64,000 nucleotides of DNA from Streptomyces capitiformicae. Its GTDB lineage: Bacteria; Actinomycetota; Actinomycetes; Streptomycetales; Streptomycetaceae. Shown here piece after piece: positions 1-8,356 of the stretch. The DNA is taken from assembly GCF_002214185.1 (NCBI RefSeq), contig NZ_CP022161.1:10051486-10115485 (forward strand), given 5' to 3'. A program made the position numbers and the translations under genes. Numbering within the stretch: the first letter of the stretch is position 1; the number at the start of each line of letters is the position of its first letter. The notes under the pieces are model-generated. The model was not told where the DNA came from. It saw only the letters and a list, made by a program, of their open reading frames with translations, and ran no database searches.

Positions 1-2150
1 CGCAAGGTGTTGGTCAGCCGCTTGTCGGGCGCTGCCTCGATCTCGTACGTCGAGGTGTTGGCCGTGAACGTCTTACTGCCGAGCTTCGCCCCGTTGAGCC
101 ACCAGTCGTAACGGCGCACGTCGCTGGCACCCGCGTCGATCTTGAAGCCGGCGGTCATGCCGACGCTGCCCAACTCCGGGTCGGCGGCCTCACAGACCGT
201 GCCACCGCATTCCTTGTACACGGTCGAGGACACCTTCGGTACCGGCGGCCCCTTGGAGTCCACCTTGAAGTAGCAGTAGCTCGACCAGGGCCCGAACAGG
301 GAGTGGGTGTCGCCCTTCCACGTGTACCTGTACTCGGTACGGGCGCGGAACTTGTAGGTGACAGCCTGGTCCAAGGCCGCCGTAACCACGGTTCCGGCCG
401 TGCCGCTGTCCGTCCACGTGGACGGCTTGAGCGAGGTCTCGGTGGTGCTGCTGCCCTTGTACAGCTCGAAGTTGGGGCGAAGTGAGGAGTTGGAGGCGTC
501 GCTTGATGTCGGTGTCGCGGTCAGTCGCGGAGTGGTATCCCGAATCTGTGCCGGAGCGGAAGAAGCAGAACAGGAGACCTTGGGATCGGACATCTTCACC
601 GACGAGGGCTTGCTGCTCGGCGGAGTCACGTACGTGATCGACAGCCGGGGCTTGCGGGAGGACGTGGCGTCAGGGTCCAGCGGAGACAGGAACTGCTTCC
701 ACGCGATCGGATCACCCTCGTCGGCCCGCAGTCCAAGCGTGGTGAGAGTGTCCTTCGCCTTCGCGGTGTGCGCGACGGCAGCCGTGGCGTCGAACTCGAT
801 GTCCCCGTCCGGGCAGTCGGAGGAGTGGCCCTTGGCAGCGGAGACCGTGTCGACCTTCGCAAGCCATTTTGGCGGCTTGTTCCACGTCGTCGAGGAGAAG
901 ATCTGGCTCGTGCGATAGAGGTCGACGTCATGCTTCACACAGTTCGCCGACCAGATCGCGTACGGCGTGAAGGTCGCGTTCACGATCTTCTTGCCGGCCA
1001 CCCTGCGGGTGTCGAACTGGAAGAGTGAGCGCGACTTCTTGTTGTCCACGAACGCGTCATAGCCCACGCCGAGCGCGTGCTTGGTCTTCCAGAGGCTGGT
1101 GCCTGGCGAGTTGGACCACAGCGCTGTCCACCCTGTCAGGGTCGCTTTGACCGCCGGAGGATCGAGAACGACAGGGTATGAAGTCGCGCTGCTGGCAAGG
1201 AAGTCCTGATCCGGAACGATGGAGAGGGCGTCGTTGGTGACGTCTGTTTCCATGACAGCCGTACGGGACCGGGGACTCGTGCCGAGAGTGTCGGCTGCAG
1301 TCTCCGCGGCGAACGCGGAACCCGTGGAGGTGCTCTTCGCCGCGCTGCCGGCCTTCGCAGTGGTCGTGCCTGCGTCCCACATAAGAGCCGACCCACTGGA
1401 GATCACGGCATGTCCCGAGCCATCCACAAAGGTGGCCGCGCCGGAGTCGTCCGTGCGCACGGACAGCCCCTTGGCCTCGACCGGGAAACTCACCTTCTGC
1501 AAGGCAGAGTTGGCTGCGGCCTCGCGGGTGTGGACCACCAAGTGGTATGTAAATCCGTCCGGGTGGGCCTGCACGGCGAGGTCCACGTCGGGGAGCACCG
1601 ACCGGTACACGGCCGACGACCCGTCGACCTCCGGTTTCGGGAGCGCCCACGGCGACGACACCGCGTACTCCTTGTCGGCCGTCACCATCCGGGCCAGCGG
1701 TTCGCCGGTGCCGCCGCTGGAGAAACGGATGTCCTCGGCTGCACGCGGTGCGAGGCCGCCGTCCGGCCGTGTGACGAGCGTGGTGTCGACATCCGTCCAC
1801 TTACCGGCCTTCAGGACCCGCTCGGGCGAAGCCGCCGTTTCGGCGGTGAATGTCCCGTCGGGATTGGCTACCACCCGGCTGGTCGGCGACGTCAACTCGC
1901 CGATCTCAACGCTTTTGCCGGAGGCGACCGCCTTCTCAGAAGCGCGTTGCTCGGGCGTGGCGGCCGGAAGCGCGTCATCCTCCCAGAACTCCTTGCCCCG
2001 TGCCCCCTCGTCAGCCGGAGTACTGGAACCCCCCGTGTCCGTGTCCGCCGCTTGGACCGGGACGGCCTGTATACCGCCCGCTAGTACCAGCACGGCCGAG
2101 GCGACGGTCATCGCCCCGCGCACGGCTCTGTTGCGACTGGTTGGTCGCAC
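1..2150 (-). CDS. Large secreted DNRLRE-domain protein, 3' end outside window
   Basis: An open frame runs leftward from a GTG at 2150 to the window edge (about 716 residues visible), so the protein is partial. A GGGGGGAAG stretch lies just before the GTG; an in-frame ATG 13 codons in is an alternative start. The N-terminus has basic residues, a hydrophobic stretch (TVASAVLVLAGGIQAV) and an Ala-rich cleavage region, so export is likely. Residues about 345-490 match the DNRLRE surface-domain pattern (SRSLFQFDTRRVAGKKI, then a Cys-containing strand, SQIFSSTTWNKPP). Ig-like/fibronectin-like strands follow (VKMSDPKVSCS, FELYKG). In Streptomyces this N-terminal architecture heads WapA/RHS-like or LamG-bearing secreted proteins, but the C-terminus that would decide is outside. 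The leader at 2151-2185 is unusually A+T rich. Confidence 0.75.
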   Translation of the reverse strand, partial: MRPTSRNRAVRGAMTVASAVLVLAGGIQAVPVQAADTDTGGSSTPADEGARGKEFWEDDALPAATPEQRASEKAVASGKSVEIGELTSPTSRVVANPDGTFTAETAASPERVLKAGKWTDVDTTLVTRPDGGLAPRAAEDIRFSSGGTGEPLARMVTADKEYAVSSPWALPKPEVDGSSAVYRSVLPDVDLAVQAHPDGFTYHLVVHTREAAANSALQKVSFPVEAKGLSVRTDDSGAATFVDGSGHAVISSGSALMWDAGTTTAKAGSAAKSTSTGSAFAAETAADTLGTSPRSRTAVMETDVTNDALSIVPDQDFLASSATSYPVVLDPPAVKATLTGWTALWSNSPGTSLWKTKHALGVGYDAFVDNKKSRSLFQFDTRRVAGKKIVNATFTPYAIWSANCVKHDVDLYRTSQIFSSTTWNKPPKWLAKVDTVSAAKGHSSDCPDGDIEFDATAAVAHTAKAKDTLTTLGLRADEGDPIAWKQFLSPLDPDATSSRKPRLSITYVTPPSSKPSSVKMSDPKVSCSASSAPAQIRDTTPRLTATPTSSDASNSSLRPNFELYKGSSTTETSLKPSTWTDSGTAGTVVTAALDQAVTYKFRARTEYRYTWKGDTHSLFGPWSSYCYFKVDSKGPPVPKVSSTVYKECGGTVCEAADPELGSVGMTAGFKIDAGASDVRRYDWWLNGAKLGSKTFTANTSTYEIEAAPDKRLTNTL

Positions 2151-2346
2151 CTTCCCCCCTGCGTTCTTTATTTTTTGATTATTTGTTGAACGAAGGGAGG
2201 GTAACTGGTGGAGGGATCTTTACCAAGAGTGCTCAGTGACGGTCATCTCACACTCCGCTTACGGCGCGCCGCCTGGCAACGAGCCACCACTCACCCCGGG
2301 CACCCCTCCTATCGTGGAGACCGTGACCGGCGGGATAGTTGGGGGC

Positions 2347-2644
2347 ATGGCATCCAGGAAGCGCATCTACGACGCCGAGTTCTGCTAGGGCGCGGTATGG
2401 AATCGCGGCGGAGACCGGTAACCCGAACCCGGAAGTGGCTGAGGATCTGGGCATCCACCCGAGGACGTTGTGCAGTTGGGTGCCGCAGACGCGCGCAACG
2501 GGTCGCGTCGTAGGACTGGCCGGCGGCCGAGCCGGCGAGGGCAAGCTGAGCTTGGCGACGGTCATCGACCTGTCCTCCTCCCGTCACGTGCTCGGCTACG
2601 CGATGACGGCCCGTCATGCGCCGACCTGGCCATCACGCCCCTGA
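2347..2644 (+). pseudogene. IS3-family transposase remnant (OrfA and a piece of OrfB)
   Basis: Reading from ATG 2347 gives MASRKRIYDAEFC then a stop, the usual opening of an IS3 OrfA. One frame over, the protein resumes as PEVAEDLGIHPRTLCSW, the OrfA helix-turn-helix. Further on, KLSLATVIDLSSSRHVLGYA is the OrfB DDE-region motif normally written as LATVIDLxSRRVVGYA. The in-frame stop, the frameshift and the loss of most of OrfB show a dead, internally deleted insertion sequence. No terminal inverted repeats were found by eye. It lies between the DNRLRE gene and an att-like tRNA scar. Confidence 0.75.
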
Positions 2645-3083
2645 GTGTTCTGCGGGCCGGAACCGGTGCCGGTGCCGTTCTTGACCTACAGGAGATCGGG
2701 ATCGCGCACGCCGGGGCACGGCTCCAGTTCCGCAAGCTCTCCGCGTTGATCGCAGGGTCATGCGTGGTCTGCACAATCGTGAGATCCAGGGCCAAAGTGG
2801 AACAGGGCCACAACGTGCCGCACGAGAGGTAACGCGATCTGAGACCGGGCCACTTCACACCGGACTGAGGACTCCAAGGCAAGTCTCTCCACTATGCAGA
2901 CCGCACAAAGAAGGGGCACCTGGGACAGCACCTGCAGGGCCGAGATCGGATGCCCCCCTGCACGCACGCTGCACAAATGGCCACCGGATGGCCACCGGCG
3001 ATCACTCCGAATTCGATGCAGAAGCCCTCAGGGCCATGAACTCGCAGGTCACAGCGGTGCACCGAAAACCGGACACAAGCTGT
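2645..3083. other. Non-coding stretch, probable element relic
   Basis: No convincing gene on either strand; the short frames here have no family signature. The segment lies between the transposase remnant and the partial tRNA copy. It contains the short tandem ATGGCCACCGG-ATGGCCACCGG (about 2979-3000). It is probably the residue of the element that used the tRNA-Thr gene as target. Confidence 0.4.
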
Positions 3084-3103
3084 GAACCGGAGACCTACGC
3101 ATT
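3084..3103. repeat. att-like partial duplication of tRNA-Thr
   Basis: Twenty bases here match 3218-3237 inside the tRNA-Thr gene at 19 of 20 positions, in the same orientation. The copied segment covers the anticodon-stem 3' side, variable region and first part of the T arm. It lies about 100 bp beyond the tRNA 3' end. Tyrosine-recombinase integrative elements leave this kind of duplication. No integrase gene is visible, so this would be a scar rather than an active element. Confidence 0.55.
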
Positions 3104-3162
3104 TCGATGCACAGACCAGCAGTGCCCGATTCGCCGGATATCCAAGGTCAACGAAAACAGAA

Positions 3163-3192
3163 AACCCCAGGTCAAAGGCATGACCTGGGGTT
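3163..3192 (-). terminator. Rho-independent terminator after tRNA-Thr
   Basis: A perfect 12-bp inverted repeat (AACCCCAGGTCA / TGACCTGGGGTT) with a 6-nt loop lies 8 bp past the tRNA 3' end. In the leftward direction it is followed by a T-rich run (TTCTGTTTTCG), as expected for intrinsic termination of the tRNA transcript. Confidence 0.8.
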
Positions 3193-3200
3193 CACCACAG

Positions 3201-3274
3201 AGCCGCCTTCGGGATTCGAACCCGAGACCTACGCATTACGAGTGCGTTGCTCTGGCCATCTGAGCTAAGGCGGC
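3201..3274 (-). tRNA. tRNA-Thr (anticodon CGT)
   Basis: The reverse strand folds as a cloverleaf: acceptor GCCGCCT pairs with AGGCGGC, D stem GCTC/GAGC, anticodon stem ACGCA/TGCGT around loop CTCGTAA (anticodon CGT, decoding ACG), and a TTCGAAT T loop within TCGGG/CCCGA. No CCA is encoded, as is usual in Streptomyces. It is followed by a strong terminator and by an att-like partial copy of itself, so it has probably served as an integration target. Confidence 0.95.
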
Positions 3275-3325
3275 GCGCTGTCCGCACCATGGTGCGATCA
3301 GCAACGTCGGTAAGTCTACACAGTT

Positions 3326-3363
3326 TCCGGGGTGCTCCGTACCAAGGGTCGGAGCACCCCGGA
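3326..3363 (-). terminator. Hairpin downstream of the secreted peptidase
   Basis: A perfect inverted repeat, core CCGGGGTGCTCCG / CGGAGCACCCCGG with a 10-nt loop, starts 35 bp after the stop of the leftward peptidase gene. The T tract is weak, which is common for Streptomyces terminators. It separates the peptidase from the tRNA-Thr transcription unit. Confidence 0.65.
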
Positions 3364-3397
3364 GCCCTGCGGGAGCGGTGCTCGGCGGGGGTGGCGG

Positions 3398-4993
3398 TCA
3401 GGGCTGTGAGCAGCGCTTTCCGTTGATGGGGGGTGTGCCGTGGAGGAGGTAGGTGTTGATCGTGGAGTCGATGCAGGCGCTGCCGCGGCCGTAGGCGGTG
3501 TGGCCGTCGCCGTCGTAGGTGAGGAGGCGGGCGGAGGAGAGCTGGGAGGCGAGGCCGCGGGCCCAGCCGTAAGGGGTGGCGGGGTCGCGGGTGGTGCCGA
3601 CGACGATGATCGGGGCGGCGCCCTTCGCCTCGATGCGATGCGGGCCGCCCGTCGGCCTGACCGGCCAGTAGGCGCAGTTGAGGGAGGCCCAGGCGAGGGC
3701 CCGGCCGAAGACGGGCGAGGCCTTCTCGAAGGCGGGGAGGGCTTGTTCGACCTGGTCGGGGGTGGTGTAGGCGGGCGGGAGGTCGAGGCAGTTCACGGCC
3801 GCGTTGGCGTACATCAGGTTGGAGTAGCCGCCGGCGGGGTCGCGCTCGTAGTAGCTGTCCGAGAGGGCGAGCAGGCCGGCGCCGTCGTTGCGCCGGAGGG
3901 CCTCGGTGAGGGCCTGGCGCAGTGGGGGCCACGCCCCCTCGTCGTACATCGCCGCGATCACCCCCGTCGTGGCCAGGGACTCGCCGAGCTTCCGTCCACC
4001 GGCGTCACCGGCCGGGATCGGCTTCGCGTCGAGGCGCTCGAACAGGGCGCGCAGATTCTCACGCACCTGCGCGGGCGTGCGCCCCAGAGGACAGTCCTTC
4101 CGGCGTGCGCAGTCCTTCGCGAAGGCCTCGAACGCCGTCTCGAAGCCCGCCGTCTGTTCCTTGTTGAGCCGGTCGGCGGGCAGCGACGGGTCCAGCGCAC
4201 CGTCCAGGACCAGTCGGCCGACCCGTTCCGGGAACAGCCCCGCGTACGTCGCGCCGAGGAACGTCCCGTACGAGGCACCCACGTACGTCAGCTTCTCGTC
4301 ACCCAGCACCGCACGCAGGATGTCCATGTCGCGGGCCGCCTCGACCGTGGACACATGCCGCAGCAGCTTCGGCGACCGCGCCCCGCACCCTTCCGCGAAC
4401 CGCTTGTACGCCGCGACCAGCCTGGCCTCCTCCCCCTTGTCGTCCGGGGTGAGGTCCGTCTGCGTGTACGCGTCCATCTGGCGCCCGGTGAGACATCGGA
4501 TCGGCTCGCTGCCGGCCACGCCGCGCGGGTCGACCGCGACCATGTCGTACCGGGCGCGCACCTGGGCCGGGTATTCGATTCCCGCGTACCCCTGGACGTA
4601 GCCGACCGCCGAGCCACCCGGGCCGCCCGGGTTGACCAGCAGCGAGCCGAGCCGTTTCCCCGGCCCGGTGGCCTTCTTGCGCGAGACCGCCAGTCTGACG
4701 TCACCCCCGGTCGGCTTCGCATAGTCGAGGGGCGCCTTCATCGTGGCGCACTGGAAGCCTGGGACGTCGCAGCTGCGCCAGGTCAGCTTCTGCTCGTAGT
4801 ACGGGGCCAGCGCCGCAGGGGTCGCATGGGGGAGCGCGTGGAGGGCGGGCGCCCCGTCCGCCGCCGTAGCCGCCGTGGCCGCCGTACTCGAACCGCCGGA
4901 GGAGCAGGCCGAGACGAGCAGTGCGGCGGCGGCGAGCAACACGCCGCCGGTGCGCAGGGACCGATTCGACCGGGAAGTACGCCTGGTGTGCAT
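3398..4993 (-). CDS. Secreted lipoprotein alpha/beta-hydrolase, tripeptidyl-aminopeptidase family
   Basis: The 531-residue product starts at ATG 4993; the open frame extends 36 codons further, but only the shorter start gives a clean signal peptide. A twin-Arg-rich N-terminus and LLAAAALLVSAC form a lipoprotein signal with the lipidated Cys at about residue 30. The core is an alpha/beta-hydrolase: oxyanion-region LLVNPGGPGGS, nucleophile elbow GASYGT with Ser at about 241, catalytic Asp in TTRDPATP and His in DGDGHTAYG near the C-terminus. This order matches Streptomyces secreted tripeptidyl aminopeptidases (Tap/SlpD/SlpE type), which trim tripeptides from exported or substrate peptides outside the cell. 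It sits immediately downstream of holB, as in other Streptomyces, marking this part as core chromosome. Confidence 0.88.
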   Translation of the reverse strand: MHTRRTSRSNRSLRTGGVLLAAAALLVSACSSGGSSTAATAATAADGAPALHALPHATPAALAPYYEQKLTWRSCDVPGFQCATMKAPLDYAKPTGGDVRLAVSRKKATGPGKRLGSLLVNPGGPGGSAVGYVQGYAGIEYPAQVRARYDMVAVDPRGVAGSEPIRCLTGRQMDAYTQTDLTPDDKGEEARLVAAYKRFAEGCGARSPKLLRHVSTVEAARDMDILRAVLGDEKLTYVGASYGTFLGATYAGLFPERVGRLVLDGALDPSLPADRLNKEQTAGFETAFEAFAKDCARRKDCPLGRTPAQVRENLRALFERLDAKPIPAGDAGGRKLGESLATTGVIAAMYDEGAWPPLRQALTEALRRNDGAGLLALSDSYYERDPAGGYSNLMYANAAVNCLDLPPAYTTPDQVEQALPAFEKASPVFGRALAWASLNCAYWPVRPTGGPHRIEAKGAAPIIVVGTTRDPATPYGWARGLASQLSSARLLTYDGDGHTAYGRGSACIDSTINTYLLHGTPPINGKRCSQP

Positions 4994-5126
4994 CTCGCGA
5001 GCGTAACCACACGCGACACGACGATCACGAACGGCGACGAATGCTCCTCGTACGAGTGACAGGGTCAACCGAACGCACCGACCCTCTCGGCCGAACGCCA
5101 CCCACTGTCATCCACACCACCTCACG

Positions 5127-6332
5127 TCACCCGGACCGCAACGCCATCGTCATCGCCTCCACGGCCAACAACGGCGCCACATTCCGGTCCAAGGCCTCCC
5201 GGCACGCCGCGATCGCGTCAATGCGCCGCAGCGTCGACTCCGGCGTCCCGCCCCGCGCCATCCGCTCCAGGGTGTCCTGAACCTCGACATTGGCGAGCGC
5301 GACCCGCGACCCCAGCTGCAGAGCGAGTACGTCCCGGTAGAACCCGGTGAGCTCGGTGAGCGCCAGATCCAGACTGTCCCGCTGCGCCCTGGTCCGCCGC
5401 CGCTTCTGCTTGTCCTCCAGATCCTTCATCACCCCCGCCGTACCGCGCGGCATACGCCCGCCCTGCACCGCGCCCAGCGCCGCCTTCAGCTCCTCGGTCT
5501 CCTTGGTGTCGACCTCTTCCGCCAGCTGCTTGGACTCCTCGGAGGCCGCGTCCACCAGCTCCTGCGCGGCCTTCAGACACCCGCCGACCTCCCCGACCCG
5601 CAACGGCAGTTTCAGTACGGCGGCCCGCCGCTCCCGCGCCCGCGGATCGGTGGCCAGCCGCCGAGCCCGCTCGATATGCCCCTGAGTGGCCCGCGCCGCC
5701 ACGGCGGCGGCCTCCGGCTCGATCCCTTCCCGCCGTACGAGCATGTCCGCCACCGCGTCCACCGAAGGCGTGAGCAGCCCGACGTGCCGGCACCGCGACC
5801 GAATCGTGGGCAGCACGTCCTCCAACGAAGGCGCGCACAGCAACCACACCGTCCGCGGAGCAGGCTCCTCGACCGCCTTCAGCACCGCGTTGGCCGACTT
5901 CTCGTTCAACCGCTCGGCGTCCTCGACGAGGATCACCTGCCACCGCCCGTTCGCCGGCGACGTGAACGACTTCCGCACTGTGTCCCGCATGTCCTCGGCG
6001 AGGATCTGCGTACCCACGGCCGCCACGGTCGTGACATCGGCGTGCGTCCCCACCAACGCCGTATGACACCCGTCACAGAACCCGCACCCCGGGCTCCCCC
6101 CGAGCGCCCGGTCCGGACTCACACACTGCAACGCCGCCGCGAACGCCCGCGCCGCCGTCGTCCGCCCCGCCCCCGGCGGCCCCGTGAACAACCACGCATG
6201 CGTCATCTTCGACGCCTCGGGAGGCGTCCCCCCGCTCTCGGCCGCGGTAACGATGGCATCCGCGTCGCGAGCCGCCGCGTCCAACTGCGCACTCAGCCGC
6301 TCCTGCCCCACCAGGTCGTCCCACACGCCCAT
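5127..6332 (-). CDS. holB: DNA polymerase III subunit delta' (clamp loader)
   Basis: The 401-residue product begins MGVWDDLVGQERLSAQL, the canonical opening of bacterial delta'. It is an AAA+ clamp-loader subunit that helps load the beta clamp on primed DNA. Visible motifs are a Walker-A-like loop GPPGAGRTTA (residues 51-60), a four-Cys zinc site (Cys70, 83, 86, 89), the sensor/box VILVEDAERLNEKSANAVLKAVEEP, and SRC in TIRSRCRHV. Residues after about 270 form the C-terminal collar region. In other Streptomyces holB directly follows tmk and topA. Here the upstream neighbour is instead a truncated ABC permease, so the usual partner gene is missing and a breakpoint lies between 6333 and about 6600. 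Confidence 0.95.
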   Translation of the reverse strand: MGVWDDLVGQERLSAQLDAAARDADAIVTAAESGGTPPEASKMTHAWLFTGPPGAGRTTAARAFAAALQCVSPDRALGGSPGCGFCDGCHTALVGTHADVTTVAAVGTQILAEDMRDTVRKSFTSPANGRWQVILVEDAERLNEKSANAVLKAVEEPAPRTVWLLCAPSLEDVLPTIRSRCRHVGLLTPSVDAVADMLVRREGIEPEAAAVAARATQGHIERARRLATDPRARERRAAVLKLPLRVGEVGGCLKAAQELVDAASEESKQLAEEVDTKETEELKAALGAVQGGRMPRGTAGVMKDLEDKQKRRRTRAQRDSLDLALTELTGFYRDVLALQLGSRVALANVEVQDTLERMARGGTPESTLRRIDAIAACREALDRNVAPLLAVEAMTMALRSG

Positions 6333-6461
6333 GCCCCACCGCCCTCAGTCCCACCGTCACCAGTCCGAGCCCCATTGTGCGCGACCCCACTGACACCGTT
6401 CACTACGACGAGGCCCACCACCCGGCCCGACAACCGCTGGGCACCTGGCGGCTGGGGCTGG

Positions 6462-6522
6462 GCTGGGGCGGTACGGCTGGGCGCGTACGGGGTGCCGCCG
6501 CGCCCAGCCGTACCGCCCCAGC
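6462..6522. terminator. Very strong 23-bp hairpin between holB and the truncated permease
   Basis: Perfect 23-bp arms (6462-6484 and 6500-6522) enclose a 15-nt loop. No T-run follows on either strand. It could terminate the leftward ABC operon before holB. It lies exactly at the suspected rearrangement junction, so a role in recombination is an alternative. Confidence 0.5.
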
Positions 6523-6580
6523 GGCACGACTGTCCGCAGCGAGGGGGCAGCGGCGTAGGACAGCCACCACCACGGGCGGG

Positions 6581-7213
6581 TCAGCCGCGAGACGGCGGAA
6601 GGGGCCGTGTCACCCGGCCGGCGCCCATGCTGGACGCGGCCGCCAGCAGCCGCCGGTCCACCCCGCGCATCACCCCGTACAGCAGCAGCACCGTGTACGG
6701 GAGCATCATCGACGTGGTACCGATGACCACACCGAGCTCGTTGTAGAGCAGCTGGTACGGGGCGCCCGGTGCCCAGGTGAGGGTCTCGTTCACCAGGCCC
6801 TTGTCGCCGAGCATGATGATCCAGCCGTAGGTGCGTACCAGGGCGCTGATGAAGTGCGGGACGACGACGATCAGCATGGCCAGGCCGGCCAGGATGGGCT
6901 TGAGCCGGGTGATCGCCTGGGCCAGGATGAACCCGAAGACCAGACTGAGGACGGCTGTTTCGGCGGAGATCCGCAGCGTGGTGATCAGGACGGAGAGGTT
7001 GACGCCGGTCAGGGCGTCGGCGTACCAGTGCAGGGTGAAGGAGCCGTCGGCGTCCTTCAGGCTGAGCAGCAGGGTGCTGAAGATCGGGTAGACGAACAGC
7101 ACCAGCAGGTACACGACGACCGGGAGGGCGTACAGGATCCCGACCCGGGTGCGGCGTGAGGCGAGGAGCTTGCGGGGGCGGGCGGGGGCTCCTGCGGTGA
7201 GGGTGGCTGCCAT
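6581..7213 (-). pseudogene. Truncated ABC transporter permease (PotB-like)
   Basis: From ATG 7213, 4 bp after the ATPase stop, the frame gives 210 residues. There are four clear membrane segments: ILYALPVVVYLLVLFVYP, a long helix around AVLSLVFGFILAQAI, LAMLIVVVPHFISALV, and GVVIGTTSMMLPYTVLLLY. It then breaks off just after the start of the EAA loop (LLAAASSMGAGR). Complete permeases of this spermidine/putrescine-type family are usually about 280-310 residues and have two more helices after this loop. The partner permease (PotC type) normally next in the operon is absent. The last residues (VTRPLPPSRG) look like read-through into unrelated sequence. The transporter is therefore probably non-functional. 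Confidence 0.8.
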
Positions 7214-7216
7214 GGC

Positions 7217-8356
7217 TCACCCCGTCTTTTCGTCGGCGAAGAGGTTGACGTCCTCGGCATCGGCGGTGATCCCGACCCGCTCACCGGCCACGGGGCCGCG
7301 TCCGGCAGGGACTTCCAGGCGCAGCAGCGGTGCGTCACCGCCGTCGATGCGTACACCCGCGCGCACGAGGGTGCCGACGTAGGTGGCGGTTTCCACCGTG
7401 CCCGTACAGAACCCGTCATCGGCGGCGGACGCCCGCAGCCGGCCCGGCTGCACTGCGACCTTGACCTGAGTGCCGGGGGTCAGCTGGTGGCGGCGGGCTT
7501 TGAGCAGGCCGCCGCTGGCTTCGAGGCGGACCAGGGTGTGCTCGCCGTCGTGCTTGTCCACCCGGCCGGGCAGGAAGTTCGCCGCGCCGAGGAAGTCCGC
7601 CACGAACGGCGTCCTGGGCCGTTCGAACAGCTCGCGGGGGGTGTCGAACTGCTCGATCAGGCCGTTGCGCATCACCACGATGCGGTCCGACATGACCAGC
7701 GCCTCTTCCTGGTCGTGCGTCACGTAGATGACGGTCAGGCCGAGTTCCTGCTGGATGGTCTTGATCTCGATCTGGAGCTGGTCGCGGAGCTTCTTGTCCA
7801 GCGCGCCGAGCGGTTCGTCCATGAGGATGACCGGCGGGCGGTAGACCAGCGCCCGGCACAGGGCGACACGCTGCTGCTGACCACCGGACAGCTCACGCGG
7901 CTTGCGGTTGCCGAACCCGGACAGGCCCGCGATCTCCAGCGTCTCCCCCACCCGGCGGCGGATCTCGTCCTTGCCCACTCCGCGCAGGGTGAGCGGGAAG
8001 GCGACGTTCTCGGCGACCGTCATGTGCGGGAAGAGCAGGTACTGCTGGAAGACGAAGCCCAGGCCACGCTTCTGCGGGGCGAGGCGGGTGACGTCACGGC
8101 CGCCGACGGTGATGGTCCCGGAGTCGGGTTCGCAGAACCCGGCGATCATCATCAACGTCGTGGTCTTGCCCGACCCGGAGGAGCCGAGGAAGGTGACGAA
8201 CTCCCCGGCGGCGATCTCCATGGACGCCTCGTCGACGGCGACGACGTCGCCGTAGGTCTTGCGCAGGGCCACCACCGACAGCGCTTTGCCGGTCGCGGTG
8301 GCCGGCTTGTTGCCGGCCACCTTGACGGACGGTGTGGCGACACCGAATTCAGCCAC
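7217..8356 (-). CDS. ABC transporter ATP-binding protein (PotA-like)
   Basis: The 379-residue product starts at GTG 8356, overlapping the binding-protein stop by 8 bp (GTGGCTGA), so the two are translationally coupled. The N-terminal 240 residues are a full ABC ATPase: Walker A GSSGSGKTTT, Q-loop FQQYLLFPHMTV, signature LSGGQQQRV, Walker B VILMDEPLGALD, H-loop THDQEEAL. The C-terminal part, after FVADFLGAANFLPGRV, is the TOBE regulatory domain seen in PotA/UgpC-type importers. It would power uptake of the ligand bound by the neighbouring binding protein. Both appear intact, but the permease that completes the importer is truncated. Confidence 0.92.
   Translation of the reverse strand: MAEFGVATPSVKVAGNKPATATGKALSVVALRKTYGDVVAVDEASMEIAAGEFVTFLGSSGSGKTTTLMMIAGFCEPDSGTITVGGRDVTRLAPQKRGLGFVFQQYLLFPHMTVAENVAFPLTLRGVGKDEIRRRVGETLEIAGLSGFGNRKPRELSGGQQQRVALCRALVYRPPVILMDEPLGALDKKLRDQLQIEIKTIQQELGLTVIYVTHDQEEALVMSDRIVVMRNGLIEQFDTPRELFERPRTPFVADFLGAANFLPGRVDKHDGEHTLVRLEASGGLLKARRHQLTPGTQVKVAVQPGRLRASAADDGFCTGTVETATYVGTLVRAGVRIDGGDAPLLRLEVPAGRGPVAGERVGITADAEDVNLFADEKTG

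Noticed and set aside
3440..5059. 539-codon forward frame opposite the peptidase gene
   Set aside because: Antisense shadow: Gly/Arg/Val-rich composition, no motifs, and the opposite strand has a complete hydrolase with signal peptide and triad.
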